DNA from: FEN-1219 sp964503125
GTDB taxonomy: Bacteria; Pseudomonadota; Gammaproteobacteria; Steroidobacterales; Rariloculaceae
Length of the DNA: 64,000 bases
Direction: 5' to 3'
Assembly (NCBI GenBank): GCA_964503125.1
Contig: CAZCZE010000039.1
Span: forward strand, 1 to 64,000
Positions 8,808 through 18,031 of this stretch are shown here, piece after piece. Below the pieces are notes generated by a model. That model did not search any database. It saw nothing but the letters and a program-made list of their open reading frames with translations, and had not been told where the DNA came from. Each line of letters begins with the position of its first letter. The stretch's first letter is position 1. The translations under genes were made by a program, and so were the position numbers.

Positions 8808-9572
8808 TCAGCCCGGCTTGCGCAGCCGGTGTGAGAAGTAGCGCGTCTGGCCCGCCTCGAAGCGGTTGTAAGCGCGATAGCCGACCACGCCGCCCCAGTG
8901 CTTGTACTCTTCGCGCAGGTCGCGATCGGTCAACGCGTCGAACAACGCCGTGCGGCGCGCGTTGTCCTTGCGCAGCGCGTGGATCACGTTGCTCGTGATC
9001 TCGCGGCGTTCGAGCAGCTCGAAGCCCGCGCTCAAGAGGTCCGTGGTGCAGTCGTCGTCGGCCCAGCAGCCGTCGGTGTAGCAGAAGTAGCCGCCGACTT
9101 TAAGCACGCGCAGCACTTCGGCGAAGAAGCGGCCACGGTCGTCGTAGAGATGCGAAGCCTCGATGTTGATGACCACGTCGAAGGCCGCGTCGGGCAGCTC
9201 GAGCCGCTCGGCGTTGCCGATCGCGAACTCGAGGCCGCCGCGCGCCGCGCGCTCGTCCGCGAGCCGGACGTTCTCCTGGCTCAGGTCGACGCCGAGATAC
9301 CGGCGCGGCTTGAACTCGCGGCTCACGAAATTCGCACCGCCGCCGCGGCCGCAGCTCACTTCGAGCACGTCGCGCCCTTCGAGCGGCGTGTCACGCACCG
9401 TGTGCTCGTAGAGCCGCAGGCAATAGAACTCGGGCTCGCTGCTCGCGATGATGCTGTTCTCGGGCTCGCTGCTGAAGCCGTAGTTGAGCACCGTGAATTG
9501 CGGAACGGCGCCCGCGGCCTTGTTGTAGTAGGCGCGCGTCCCGGGGCTTTTCGACGGTTTGGCTTCGCTCAT
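8808..9572 (-). CDS. SAM-dependent methyltransferase (phthiotriol methyltransferase-like)
   Basis: A 254-residue class I methyltransferase. Motif I is VLEVSCGRGGGANF (residues ~69-82), the ribose-binding acidic residue is in LGVDLSQENV, and AFDVVINIEASHLYDD forms the motif II/III region. The N-terminal ENSIIASSEPEFYCLRLYEH and C-terminal RYFSHRLRKPG resemble small-molecule O-methyltransferases of the mycobacterial phthiotriol methyltransferase type. The gene lies 7 bp downstream of the P450 and is surely co-transcribed with it. The pair probably oxidises and then methylates a hydrophobic metabolite. Substrate unknown. Confidence 0.85.
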   Translation of the reverse strand: MSEAKPSKSPGTRAYYNKAAGAVPQFTVLNYGFSSEPENSIIASSEPEFYCLRLYEHTVRDTPLEGRDVLEVSCGRGGGANFVSREFKPRRYLGVDLSQENVRLADERAARGGLEFAIGNAERLELPDAAFDVVINIEASHLYDDRGRFFAEVLRVLKVGGYFCYTDGCWADDDCTTDLLSAGFELLERREITSNVIHALRKDNARRTALFDALTDRDLREEYKHWGGVVGYRAYNRFEAGQTRYFSHRLRKPG

Positions 9573-9579
9573 GACCCCC

Positions 9580-10950
9580 CTAGAGTGCCCGGATGCGCAT
9601 CTTCATGCCATAGCGCGGGTGCATCGTCGTGCCCGCGGCGCCTTCGACTTTGTGCCCCGGAGCCAGCGTGAGCTCGTAACGCTGCGCGATCATGGCCACG
9701 GCCATCTTGAGCTCGACTACGCCTAAACTCGCGCCGACGCAGTTGCGGTGGCCGGCAGCGAACGGAATGAACGCGAAACGCGGCCGGCGCTCGACGTTCT
9801 CGGGCGTGAAGCGGTCGGGATCGAAACGATCCGGGTCGGGCCAGAGCGAGGGCAGGCGGTGCGTCGCGTAGAGCGACACGTAGATCGTCGTGCCCTTCGG
9901 AATGTGGTAGCCGCCGACGGTGTCGTCCTCGAGCGCGACGCGCGAGAGCGAGTGGATCGGCGAGTAGAGCCGCAGCGCCTCGTTGACGACCTGTTCGGTG
10001 TAAACGAGGCGATCGAGGTCGGCCATCGTCGGCGCGCGGCCGCCGAGCACGGCGTCGACCTCGGCCCGCAGCTTGCGGCGCGCCTCGGGATTGGAGTCGA
10101 GCAGATAGTGGATCCACGACAGTGACGTCGCCGTGGTCTCATGCCCTGCGAAGAACACCGTGAGCAGCTGATCGCGCAGCGCCTTGTCGTTCCACTCGTC
10201 GCTCTGCGCGCGGCTCGCGTCGACGAGCAGCTCCGTGAGCCCGGCGCCCGCGAAGTCGCTTGCACGCTGCGCGGCCAAATACTCGGCGACGCAGACATCG
10301 ATGTCATGGACCGCGGTGGCGAGCGCGTCCGTCCAGCCGTCGCCGCGGCGGCGCAGCAGTTGCCAGACGCTGCGGGGCGGCAGCGGCCAACGGTCCTTGA
10401 CGGCGATGGCCGCGCGGCAGAAGCGCTCCGCGATCGGCTCGAAGCCCGGACCCATGAGGTAGTAGCCGGCCAAGAGCTGCGACAGATCCAGGAAATCCTT
10501 GTCGACGTCGCAAACGCTGTGCTCGGCCGCGTGGTGTTGCCAGCCCGCGAGAAACTTCGCCGTGAGCTCGACCATCCACGGCACTTGCTGCGCGATGTAC
10601 TCGGGCTTGAACGCGGATTGGCTCATGAGCCGCTGGCGTTTCCAGGCGTCGCCCTCGTTGAGCAGCAGCCCGTGGCCGAAGAGCTCGACGGCCGCGCGGT
10701 AGCGGATGTTCTTGCGGTACTTGTTGCGGTTCGTGATCAGCAGCTCGTAGAGCAGCGTGGGATCGGAGACGAGGTAGGCGACGTGGCCCTTCATGAGCGG
10801 CACGCGCGCGATGCCGCCGTAGCGGTTGGCGATGCGGCTCCAGAACCGCATCGGGTTCACCAGCAGTCCGTTGAGGCAGCCGAAATAGGGCAGGCCGCGC
10901 GGCCCCGGCGGAAGGCGCTGACTTACGAGCGGCGCAAGCTCAGCGGCCAC
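9580..10950 (-). CDS. Cytochrome P450
   Basis: A 456-residue haem monooxygenase. The proline-rich start (LPPGPRGLPYFG), I-helix oxygen-activation motif (AGHETTATSLS), ExxR motif in VVNEALRLYSP, PDRF segment and haem-binding loop PFAAGHRNCVGASLG with Cys404 as thiolate ligand are all present. There is no N-terminal membrane anchor or fused reductase, so it should be a soluble class I-like enzyme needing separate redox partners; none is encoded nearby. A GTG at 10950 is used, since an in-frame TGA lies just upstream. It heads an operon with the methyltransferase gene. Substrates of similar P450s are fatty acids, terpenoids and steroids; none can be singled out. Confidence 0.95.
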   Translation of the reverse strand: MAAELAPLVSQRLPPGPRGLPYFGCLNGLLVNPMRFWSRIANRYGGIARVPLMKGHVAYLVSDPTLLYELLITNRNKYRKNIRYRAAVELFGHGLLLNEGDAWKRQRLMSQSAFKPEYIAQQVPWMVELTAKFLAGWQHHAAEHSVCDVDKDFLDLSQLLAGYYLMGPGFEPIAERFCRAAIAVKDRWPLPPRSVWQLLRRRGDGWTDALATAVHDIDVCVAEYLAAQRASDFAGAGLTELLVDASRAQSDEWNDKALRDQLLTVFFAGHETTATSLSWIHYLLDSNPEARRKLRAEVDAVLGGRAPTMADLDRLVYTEQVVNEALRLYSPIHSLSRVALEDDTVGGYHIPKGTTIYVSLYATHRLPSLWPDPDRFDPDRFTPENVERRPRFAFIPFAAGHRNCVGASLGVVELKMAVAMIAQRYELTLAPGHKVEGAAGTTMHPRYGMKMRIRAL

Positions 10951-11092
10951 GCGCGATGCTCACGGCGCATGCCCACGCAACGACCGCTGTGGTCGCCATG
11001 AACGAAATCCTCCCCCGCGTAGACGCTCTTGTTGTTCTTGTGTGCTGCCTTTCTATTCGTAACGCCGGGCGAGTGTCAAGCGCGCCGCTGGT

Positions 11093-11098
11093 TATACT
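11093..11098 (+). promoter_or_regulatory. Possible -10 element (TATACT) for the ligJ-like gene
   Basis: TATACT lies 54 bases before the ATG at 11152 in a locally less GC-rich stretch between the divergent P450 and ligJ-like genes. A good -35 box at 16-18 bases is not visible, so this is only a candidate. Confidence 0.3.
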
Positions 11099-11151
11099 GC
11101 GCGGACCGGCGCCGACTACGTCGTCAAGGGGCTCTTCGCGCGGGAAGAACG

Positions 11152-12171
11152 ATGATCATCGACTGCCACGGCCACTACACGACGGCACCGAAGGAGCTCG
11201 GCGACTACCGCGACCGGCAGAAGGCGGACCTCAAGAAAAACCCACAGCATCAATCGCAGAAGGGCACGCTCGAGATCAGCGACGATCAGCTGCGCGAGAG
11301 CGTCGAAGGCGCGCAGCTCAAGCTGCAACGCGAGCGCGGCACCGACGTCACGATCTTCAGCCCGCGCGCGAGCTGGATGGGCCACCACCTCGGCAACGCG
11401 TCGACGAGCAAGGCCTGGACCGAGCACTGCAACGATCTCATCTATCGGCTCACGAAGCTCTACCCCAAGAACTTCGTCGGCGTCGCGCAGCTGCCGCAGT
11501 CGCCGGGCGCCCCGATCGATTCTTCGGTGCGCGAGCTCACGCGTTGCGTCGAGGAGCTCGGCTTCGTCGGCTGCAACTTGAATCCCGACACCAGCGGCGG
11601 GTACTTCAACGGTCCGTCGCTCGCCGACCACTCCTGGTACCCGCTCTACGAGAAGCTCTGCGAGCTCGAGGTGCCCGCGATGGTGCACGTCAGCGAGGCC
11701 TGCAACACGCCGTACTTCCAGACGACGGGCTCGTACTACCTCGCGGCCGACACCGTGGCGTTCATGCAGCTCATGACGTCGGATCTGTTCAAGGATTTCC
11801 CGTCGTTGAAGCTGATCATTCCGCACGGCGGCGGCGCCGTGCCGTTCCATTGGGGGCGCTTCCGCGGCCTCGCCGACATGCTCAAGCGGCCGCCGTTGCG
11901 CGAGTCGGTGCTCCACAACGTCTTCTTCGACACGTGCGTCTACCATCAGCCGGGCATCGATCTCTTGCTCGACGTGATCCCGATCGACAACGTTTTGTTC
12001 GCGTCGGAGATGGTGGGCGCCGTGCGCGGTATCGACCCCGAAACCGGGCACTACTTCGACGACACGAAGCGCTACATCGACGGCAACAAGAAGCTCACGG
12101 CCGCCGACCGCGCGAAGATCTTCGAGGGCAACGCGCGGCGCGTGTTCAAGCGCTTCCCGACGTCGCGCTGA
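11152..12171 (+). CDS. ligJ: 4-oxalomesaconate hydratase-like amidohydrolase (LigJ type)
   Basis: A 339-residue cytoplasmic metalloenzyme of the amidohydrolase fold. The start IIDCHGHYTTAPKELGDYRD, the TIFSPRASWMGHH segment and the FASEMVGAVRGIDP segment are strongly reminiscent of LigJ, which hydrates 4-oxalomesaconate in protocatechuate 4,5-cleavage. The metal-binding HGH near the N-terminus and the HGGGAVPFHWGR loop are intact. The start at 11152 follows GGAAGAACG; the frame upstream to 11029 has no coding character. No LigAB dioxygenase, LigC or LigI gene is present in the window, so the enzyme may serve a different hydratase or decarboxylase step. The subfamily call is good; the pathway is inferred. 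Confidence 0.85.
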   Translation: MIIDCHGHYTTAPKELGDYRDRQKADLKKNPQHQSQKGTLEISDDQLRESVEGAQLKLQRERGTDVTIFSPRASWMGHHLGNASTSKAWTEHCNDLIYRLTKLYPKNFVGVAQLPQSPGAPIDSSVRELTRCVEELGFVGCNLNPDTSGGYFNGPSLADHSWYPLYEKLCELEVPAMVHVSEACNTPYFQTTGSYYLAADTVAFMQLMTSDLFKDFPSLKLIIPHGGGAVPFHWGRFRGLADMLKRPPLRESVLHNVFFDTCVYHQPGIDLLLDVIPIDNVLFASEMVGAVRGIDPETGHYFDDTKRYIDGNKKLTAADRAKIFEGNARRVFKRFPTSR

Positions 12172-12233
12172 CTAGACGGCGTCGGTTGCACTCGAGCCCG
12201 CGCCCGCGCCCGATGGCTCGGCGCGCGTTTCTG

Positions 12234-15200
12234 CTACTCGAAGCTCACGTTCATGCCCACGTAGATGCGTCGCCCGAGCACGTCGTAGAAGCCGCCGTTG
12301 GTGGCCGTGCCGCGCGTGAATCGCGTCGCGTTCGTGTAGACCGGCTGCTCGTCGAGCAGGTTGTCGACGCCGTAGCGCAGTTGCCAGCCCTCGCGCAACG
12401 CGAACCCGCCCGACAGATCGAACGCGTCGTACGACGGCGTGTTGATGATCGTCGTGTTCGGATTCGACACGATCGCCGAAGGCTTGATGCTCGGGGTATG
12501 CCGCCAGCGCAACCCGACGTTCCAGTCGCCGCGGCCGAAGCTCGCCGACGTGAACGTGCGGTAGTCGAACGAGCCAGGATTCACACCCGACAGGCCCGCC
12601 GGCCCGAACGTGCCTTTCCACTCGGTCCAGGGAGCCGTGGGGTTCAAGCGCGTCTGGAAGCTGTCGAGATAGCTCGCGAGGAAGTTCAGGTTGAAGTTGC
12701 CGCCGCCCAGCTCCGTTCCCCAGTTGAGTTGCACGTCGAGGCCGCTCGTCTCGACCGACGCGTTGTTCGAGTAAGTGACGTCGACCGCGCCGATCTGCCC
12801 GTTCGAAGGATCGCGCAGGATCTGGTCGCAGGCCGACGTGAACGGGCTGTAGGTCGGATTGAACACGGGGTCGTAGCAGAGCCTGAATACCGATTCGCCG
12901 AGCTGCGCCGAGATGTAGTCCGTGATCCTGATCTCGTAGGCATCGACCGACAACGACATCCGGTCCGCCAGACGCAACACGGCCCCGAGCGTGATCGTTT
13001 CGCCGTGCTCCGAGTGCAGAGTCGGGTTGCCCGTCCGGTTGCCCAAGGTGCTCGCGCCCGGAACGTTGCCCGGTGCGTAGTAAGCCGCCGCGCCGGTCGC
13101 GCCCATCTGCGCCTCGCACATGGCGCGAACCTGCGCCGCGTTCGGGTTCAGCGCCGGATTGGCGCTCAAGCCGCCGCCAGCGGTGTTGCCCGGATTGCAG
13201 AGGTCGCCGAGCACGCTGCCGCCGGCGCCGACGACTTGCGTCTTCGCCTCGAACAGCTCGCCGATGTTCGGCGCGCGGTTGGCGATGTTGCGGCCGCCGC
13301 GCACGCGCACGCGATCGTTGACCCGCCAATCGAACATGGCTTTGTAGGTCTCGACGGAATCGCTCGGATCGTTGTCCGAATGGCGGTAGCCGAGCTCGAG
13401 CGTGAAGGCGTCGACGATCCGCCCGCCGCCGACGAGCGGCAGCAGGAGCTCGCCGTAGACTTCGCTCACCGATGTCTCGCCGGCCGAGTTGCCGCCCGGG
13501 AAGATACCGACGGCGCCGTCGAGAAACGAAGTCTGGCTCGCGAGGCCGTCGGCGATATAGAAGTAGGTGTTCTCGCGGTACGAGGTGCCGACCGCGAACC
13601 GAGCCTCGCCCGCGGGCAGGTCCACGAGCTTACCCTGGAGGTTGAACTCACCGATGCTCTGGTCCATCTCGGCCGTGCTCTGCAAGTCGGCGACGATCGC
13701 GTCGACGCAGTCCTGCGACGGCGTGAAGCTCTCCGCGATCGGCAAGCCCGTCTGGCAACGTAGCGTGCCGCCCGCGATGCGCGCCGCGCTGAACGTATTG
13801 CCTTGGAAGAACGCGGCGCGCCCGTAATTCGGCAGATCGACGAGATAGCGGTAGCGCTCGAGCGCGATGACGCCGCCGAAGATCGTCGAGACGCCGGTCG
13901 AGCCGTGCGAGAGGTAGGCCTCCCAGGTCCAGTCGTTGTTCGGCAGCGTGCCTTCGAAGCCTGCGAGGAACTGATACGTCTGCACGTCGTTGACCGTCGT
14001 GCGCTTGCCCGCGTAGTCCGTGAAGCTCGACATCGACCATGGCCGGTTCGGGAACGGCCGGCTGTCCAAGAGCTGCGTGAGCTCGGGCGACGTCGGCCAT
14101 GCCTGCGAGTTCGTGCAGCCGCCCGTCGGCGCACAGTTGAGCCCGTACAGGCCTCCCGGTTGGTACGCGGGAAGCGTATCGCCTAGCGCATTGACCGACG
14201 GCGCGTAGATGTCCGTGCCGTGCGGCACGTACGTGCCCCAGAAGGCGCCCAAGTAGTTGTCGCCGAGCTGCGTGTCCGTCTCGTCCTCGCTGAAATTGAC
14301 GTGCAGCACGGCCGCGACGTTGTCGGTGATCTCGAGCCGGCCGCTGCCGAACAGCGCGTAACGCTGCAACGGGATCTGCAGCATGCCCGTCGTGTCGATC
14401 TGGACGAGCTGGCCGTTCGGCGAGTTCGCGGGACGCGGCACTTCGTTGTCGACACGGTACTTGCGCAGCATCACGTCGTCGCCGAACGGGCCGCTGTAGC
14501 ACTGCGAGCCATCGGCCGAGAACTTCCAGAGGCTGCCCTGCAGCGCAGGGTCGGTCGCCTCGAGGTTCGTGAAGAACTGCTGTCCGGGCGCGACGCTAAC
14601 GCTCCCCGGGCGCTGGCAATCGAGCAACGTAGTCGCGAGCGCCGCGTTCGGCTGGTTGCCCGCCTCGACGATGTAAGCGGGCTCCGTCGGCGCGAAGAAC
14701 GACGCCCCCACCGAAGGGTCCTCCCAAATGGAACGTTGGAAATCGCGATCGCGCGAGCGCACGCGACCGCGCGAGGAGTACTCGAAGCCCATGAGCACGT
14801 TGCCGCCGTCGTCGGCGAAGTTGGCGCCGTAGACGCCGGACAAGCGCACCTCTTGACCGTCGCCCTCGAGGCTCTCGCCGTAACGCAGGTCGAAGTCGAC
14901 GCCTTCATAGTCCTTCTTCAAGATGAAATTGACGACGCCCGCCATCGCGTCGGCGCCGTACACGGACGACGCGCCGCCCGTGATCGTCTCCACGCGCGCG
15001 ACTGCGGCCGAGGGAATCGAGTTGATGCTGATCGCGCCGAGCGCGTTGACGGGCATACCGCGGCGGCCGTCGATGAGCACGAGGTTGCGGTTCGCACCGA
15101 GGCCGCGCAGGCTCAACGTGGAAGCGCCGGGCGTGTTCGTCGCAGTGGCCTGAACGTCGGTCGTCACGAACGGCGTCACGGCCGGCACGAACTGCGGCAG

Positions 15201-15437
15201 CTGGTTCATGACGGTTTCGATGCCGATCGACATCGTGTTGTCGAAGACTTCTTCCTCGACCGTGAGAATCGGGCTGTTGGCCTCGAAGTCGCGGCGCACG
15301 ATGCGCGACCCCGTCACGGTGATTTCTTCCAAGGCCTCTTGGGCGCCCGCGGCGCCGGGCAAGGAGAGCCCGAGCAACGCCGAGATTTGCACGGCCAGCG
15401 ACGACTTCACCAAGACTCGCGGAGTCAAGCTTTTCAT
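12234..15437 (-). CDS. TonB-dependent outer-membrane receptor
   Basis: A 1067-residue outer-membrane transporter. A signal peptide (ISALLGLSLPGAAGAQ, cut near residue 32) precedes a TonB-box-like segment EEITVTGSRIVRRDF. The plug domain follows (LRGLGANRNLVLIDGRRGMP, GASSVYGADAMAGVVNFILK) and then a long 22-strand barrel ending in the aromatic C-terminus GMNVSFE required for barrel assembly. Length and plug sequence match the large TBDRs expanded in oligotrophic gammaproteobacteria and sphingomonads, which import siderophores, glycans or hydrophobic compounds using TonB-ExbBD energy. No tonB, exbB or regulator is nearby. It ends 62 bp from the convergent ligJ-like gene. Substrate unknown; the neighbouring catabolic genes hint at an aromatic or terpenoid. 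Confidence 0.95.
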   Translation of the reverse strand: MKSLTPRVLVKSSLAVQISALLGLSLPGAAGAQEALEEITVTGSRIVRRDFEANSPILTVEEEVFDNTMSIGIETVMNQLPQFVPAVTPFVTTDVQATATNTPGASTLSLRGLGANRNLVLIDGRRGMPVNALGAISINSIPSAAVARVETITGGASSVYGADAMAGVVNFILKKDYEGVDFDLRYGESLEGDGQEVRLSGVYGANFADDGGNVLMGFEYSSRGRVRSRDRDFQRSIWEDPSVGASFFAPTEPAYIVEAGNQPNAALATTLLDCQRPGSVSVAPGQQFFTNLEATDPALQGSLWKFSADGSQCYSGPFGDDVMLRKYRVDNEVPRPANSPNGQLVQIDTTGMLQIPLQRYALFGSGRLEITDNVAAVLHVNFSEDETDTQLGDNYLGAFWGTYVPHGTDIYAPSVNALGDTLPAYQPGGLYGLNCAPTGGCTNSQAWPTSPELTQLLDSRPFPNRPWSMSSFTDYAGKRTTVNDVQTYQFLAGFEGTLPNNDWTWEAYLSHGSTGVSTIFGGVIALERYRYLVDLPNYGRAAFFQGNTFSAARIAGGTLRCQTGLPIAESFTPSQDCVDAIVADLQSTAEMDQSIGEFNLQGKLVDLPAGEARFAVGTSYRENTYFYIADGLASQTSFLDGAVGIFPGGNSAGETSVSEVYGELLLPLVGGGRIVDAFTLELGYRHSDNDPSDSVETYKAMFDWRVNDRVRVRGGRNIANRAPNIGELFEAKTQVVGAGGSVLGDLCNPGNTAGGGLSANPALNPNAAQVRAMCEAQMGATGAAAYYAPGNVPGASTLGNRTGNPTLHSEHGETITLGAVLRLADRMSLSVDAYEIRITDYISAQLGESVFRLCYDPVFNPTYSPFTSACDQILRDPSNGQIGAVDVTYSNNASVETSGLDVQLNWGTELGGGNFNLNFLASYLDSFQTRLNPTAPWTEWKGTFGPAGLSGVNPGSFDYRTFTSASFGRGDWNVGLRWRHTPSIKPSAIVSNPNTTIINTPSYDAFDLSGGFALREGWQLRYGVDNLLDEQPVYTNATRFTRGTATNGGFYDVLGRRIYVGMNVSFE

Positions 15438-15704
15438 GGATAGTTCCCCCTAGATGACGAATCACGAATGGCGCAGGCGGCCTTCTTGTTGGCTGGTGGC
15501 TTCGCGCGGCCGCCAGCTGTTTCTCAGGAATCCTACCATCACGTCCGTCCCGAGCCCGCGACGATCGGGCGTTGGGCTCGTACGCGGGTCGGCGCGGCGT
15601 CGCCGCGCCGGATGGCTGCCAAGTGTCGCGCCGACTAGGCGCGCGTGTCGAGCGCCCGCTGCGCGGCGGGCGCCTCGAGCGTGTCCGCCAGGAGCGGCAT
15701 GCCG

Positions 15705-16316
15705 CTAGATCCGTCGCGGGTGCTCTGAATACCCGGCAACTGACTCGCCGAGAGTATCGAGCACGAGCGAGCGTGAGGAGCGGCGGGCGAGCCACTCCTC
15801 TTTGGTTTGTCCCCAGACGTCGATGACGATCTCGGCGTACGGCGCCGGTAGTTGGCCCCGGCCGCGGTTGCACGAGCCGAGCTTGCGCGCGACGGCTTGC
15901 GATGCGGAGTTGTCGACGCTGATGGTATGGATGACCTCGGTCCAACCGAGCTCGGCGAACGCCCAGTCGATCGTGGCCGTCGCGGCTTCGGTCGCGTAGC
16001 CGAGCCCGCAGCGGTCGCGGACGATGCCCCAGCCGACCTCGGTGCCGGGCCAGCCTTCGGGTTGCCACGGGCCGATGCGCCCGATCCAGCGGCCCGACGC
16101 CTTCTCGATGACCGAGAACATCGCGAAGCCCTGGATTTGCCAGGCGCCGACCATCGAGAGAAAACCGCGCCAAGCCACGGAGCGCGGCTGCACGCCGCCC
16201 ACGTGGCGCGCGCTTTCGGGATCGGCCACGAATGCCGCCCATGGCTCGAAGTCTTCGCGGCGCGTCGGGCGCAGCAGCAGGCGCGGCGTGTCGAGCTGCA
16301 GCGAATCGAGGTACAT
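15705..16316 (-). CDS. GNAT-family N-acetyltransferase (RimJ/RimL type)
   Basis: A 203-residue cytoplasmic acetyl-CoA-dependent acetyltransferase. LDTPRLLLRPTRREDFEPWA is the typical N-terminal strand-helix of RimJ/RimL-like GNATs; GRIGPWQPEGWPGTEVGW and RDRCGLGYATEAATATIDWA form the CoA pyrophosphate loop, followed by VIHTISVDNSASQAVARKLG. Such enzymes modify ribosomal protein N-termini, amino acids or drugs; the substrate is unknown. The start at 16316 (MYLDSLQL) is preferred over longer frames that run antisense to the next gene. It is divergent from the flavin hydroxylase with 64 bp between starts. The 267 bp between this gene and the TonB receptor contain nothing recognisable. Confidence 0.85.
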   Translation of the reverse strand: MYLDSLQLDTPRLLLRPTRREDFEPWAAFVADPESARHVGGVQPRSVAWRGFLSMVGAWQIQGFAMFSVIEKASGRWIGRIGPWQPEGWPGTEVGWGIVRDRCGLGYATEAATATIDWAFAELGWTEVIHTISVDNSASQAVARKLGSCNRGRGQLPAPYAEIVIDVWGQTKEEWLARRSSRSLVLDTLGESVAGYSEHPRRI

Positions 16317-16380
16317 GTGCGCAGTCTGCCCGCCGCGCGAACGGCCGTCGACAGTCGTGTGCGAGCTATACTCGGGCGCC

Positions 16381-17940
16381 ATGAAGAAAAGCCACGTGCC
16401 CGTGCTCGTCGTCGGGGCCGGCGCGGCTGGAACCATGCTGACGCTCGAGCTCGCGCGCCGGGGCGTCCACGTGCGCACGGTCGACCGCCTGCCGAAGCCT
16501 TCCGACACGTCGCGCGCGATCACCGTGCACGCGCGCACGCTCGAGATCCTCGAGCGCATCGACAAGCGGCTCGTCGAGCGCTACCTCGAGCGCGGCATCC
16601 ACAACAAGGGCTACGTGCTGCATTTCGTCGACGGCGCCGGGCGCCGCAGCGAGGTGCGGCCCGGCATCGACTTCACCAAGCTCGACTCGCGCTATCCGTT
16701 CTTGCTCGTGCATCGGCAGAGCGAGACGGAGCAGTATTTGCGCGAATACACGGGCGCCCATTTCGGCGTCGCGCCGGATTGGAACACCGCCTGCGTCGAC
16801 GTGCGGCAAGACGAGAGCGGCGTGACGGCGACGCTCGAGAGCGACGGCGTCGAGGAGCAGGTGCACTGCAACTACCTCGTCGGCTGCGACGGCCCGAGCT
16901 CGCGCGTGCGGCGCGCCGTCGGCCTCGAGCAGCAGGAGAGCGACTACAAGGGGACGCAGCTACAGAACCTCGACGCTTTCCTCAACGACTTCCCCGATGA
17001 CGACGAGTTCGTGCACTACTGCGCCGGCACCGATCACTTCGTCATGATCGTCAAGCTGCCGGGCGGGTTCTATCGCATGCTGCTCAGCGATCGCGGCGAG
17101 GCCGCGGGCCCGAACGTGACGCCCGAGCAGGCGTTCATGCGGCTCGTCGACAGGCATTTCGACGGCGTGACGCTCGGCGACGTCGTCTGGCACTCGAAGT
17201 GGCAGAGCTTCGTGCGGCTCGCGCACACCTATCGCAAGGGCCGCGTGTTCCTCGCGGGCGACTCGGCGCACATTCATTCCACGACGGGCGGGCAGGGCCT
17301 GAACTGCTGCATGCAGGACGCCTACAACCTCGGCTGGAAGCTCGCGTTCGTCGCCAAAGGTCTCGCGCACGAGCACCTGCTCGACAGCTACGAGCCCGAG
17401 CGCCGGCCGATCGCCGAGCAGGTCATTTGGGCCGCATCGTCGCTGCACGAGATCTTCATGGGCCACGGCAAGGACATCGCCGAGCGCGCGCAGAAAATTC
17501 GCGATCCGGCATTCCTCGAAGCCGTCGTCGGGCGCTGTTCCGGAATTTCGTACACTTACCGCGACGCGCAGCCGCGTCCGGCGGCCCCGACGCCGGGCGA
17601 AGGGCCGACCGTCGGCGACCGAGCACCCGACGTCGAGCTCACCGGCGGCCACACGCTGTTCGAGCTCACGCGGCATCCGCGCTACACGCTTTTCGCGTTG
17701 CCCGCGAGTGCCGCGGCGCAACCCACGCTCGAGGCGAGCTTGAAGGGGCTCGCGCATCGCTTTGCGCCGGTCGTCGAGCTCAAGCACGTGCCGCCGAGCC
17801 CGGCGTTGGCGGAGCGCTACGGCGCGAGCGACGAGGATCGGTTGCTCTTGATTCGCCCCGACGGCTACGTCGGGTTTCGTGGCCGCGCGAGCGATTTGCA
17901 CGCGCTCGAAGCGCACCTGACGGAGCGGTTCAAGCTCTGA
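16381..17940 (+). CDS. FAD-dependent aromatic hydroxylase (PheA/TfdB family)
   Basis: A 519-residue flavoprotein monooxygenase. It has the Rossmann FAD motif VLVVGAGAAGTMLTLELARR, the mid-protein YLVGCDGPSSRVRRAVG (DG motif) and the second FAD motif RVFLAGDSAHIHSTTGGQGL. The C-terminal ~140 residues form the thioredoxin-like domain typical of phenol-hydroxylase-type class A monooxygenases. It should use NAD(P)H and O2 to hydroxylate a phenolic or polyketide-like ring. ATG at 16381 is directly preceded by a TATACT at 16367-16372, so transcription might start very near the gene. The long upstream open frame overlaps the GNAT gene antisense and was not used. It may act with the nearby LigJ-like, NAT and P450 enzymes on aromatic compounds, by inference. 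Confidence 0.92.
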   Translation: MKKSHVPVLVVGAGAAGTMLTLELARRGVHVRTVDRLPKPSDTSRAITVHARTLEILERIDKRLVERYLERGIHNKGYVLHFVDGAGRRSEVRPGIDFTKLDSRYPFLLVHRQSETEQYLREYTGAHFGVAPDWNTACVDVRQDESGVTATLESDGVEEQVHCNYLVGCDGPSSRVRRAVGLEQQESDYKGTQLQNLDAFLNDFPDDDEFVHYCAGTDHFVMIVKLPGGFYRMLLSDRGEAAGPNVTPEQAFMRLVDRHFDGVTLGDVVWHSKWQSFVRLAHTYRKGRVFLAGDSAHIHSTTGGQGLNCCMQDAYNLGWKLAFVAKGLAHEHLLDSYEPERRPIAEQVIWAASSLHEIFMGHGKDIAERAQKIRDPAFLEAVVGRCSGISYTYRDAQPRPAAPTPGEGPTVGDRAPDVELTGGHTLFELTRHPRYTLFALPASAAAQPTLEASLKGLAHRFAPVVELKHVPPSPALAERYGASDEDRLLLIRPDGYVGFRGRASDLHALEAHLTERFKL

Positions 17941-18031
17941 GTGGCGTGGCCAGGATTTCTTGACTGGAAGTCGCCGGCCGGCCTGTTTATCGTAGGCGCC
18001 CGCGTCGCTCACGGCGCGTAGGGTGCCCAGC

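Noticed and set aside
10956..13763. Very long plus-strand open frame covering the ligJ-like gene and the TonB receptor antisense
   Set aside because: It is an artefact of high GC codon bias; its translation is Arg/Ala-rich with no domain, while the ligJ and TonB-receptor frames are clear.
15438..15704. Small frames between the TonB receptor and the GNAT gene
   Set aside because: They are Arg/Pro-rich GC-bias frames without ribosome sites or motifs; no gene is claimed.
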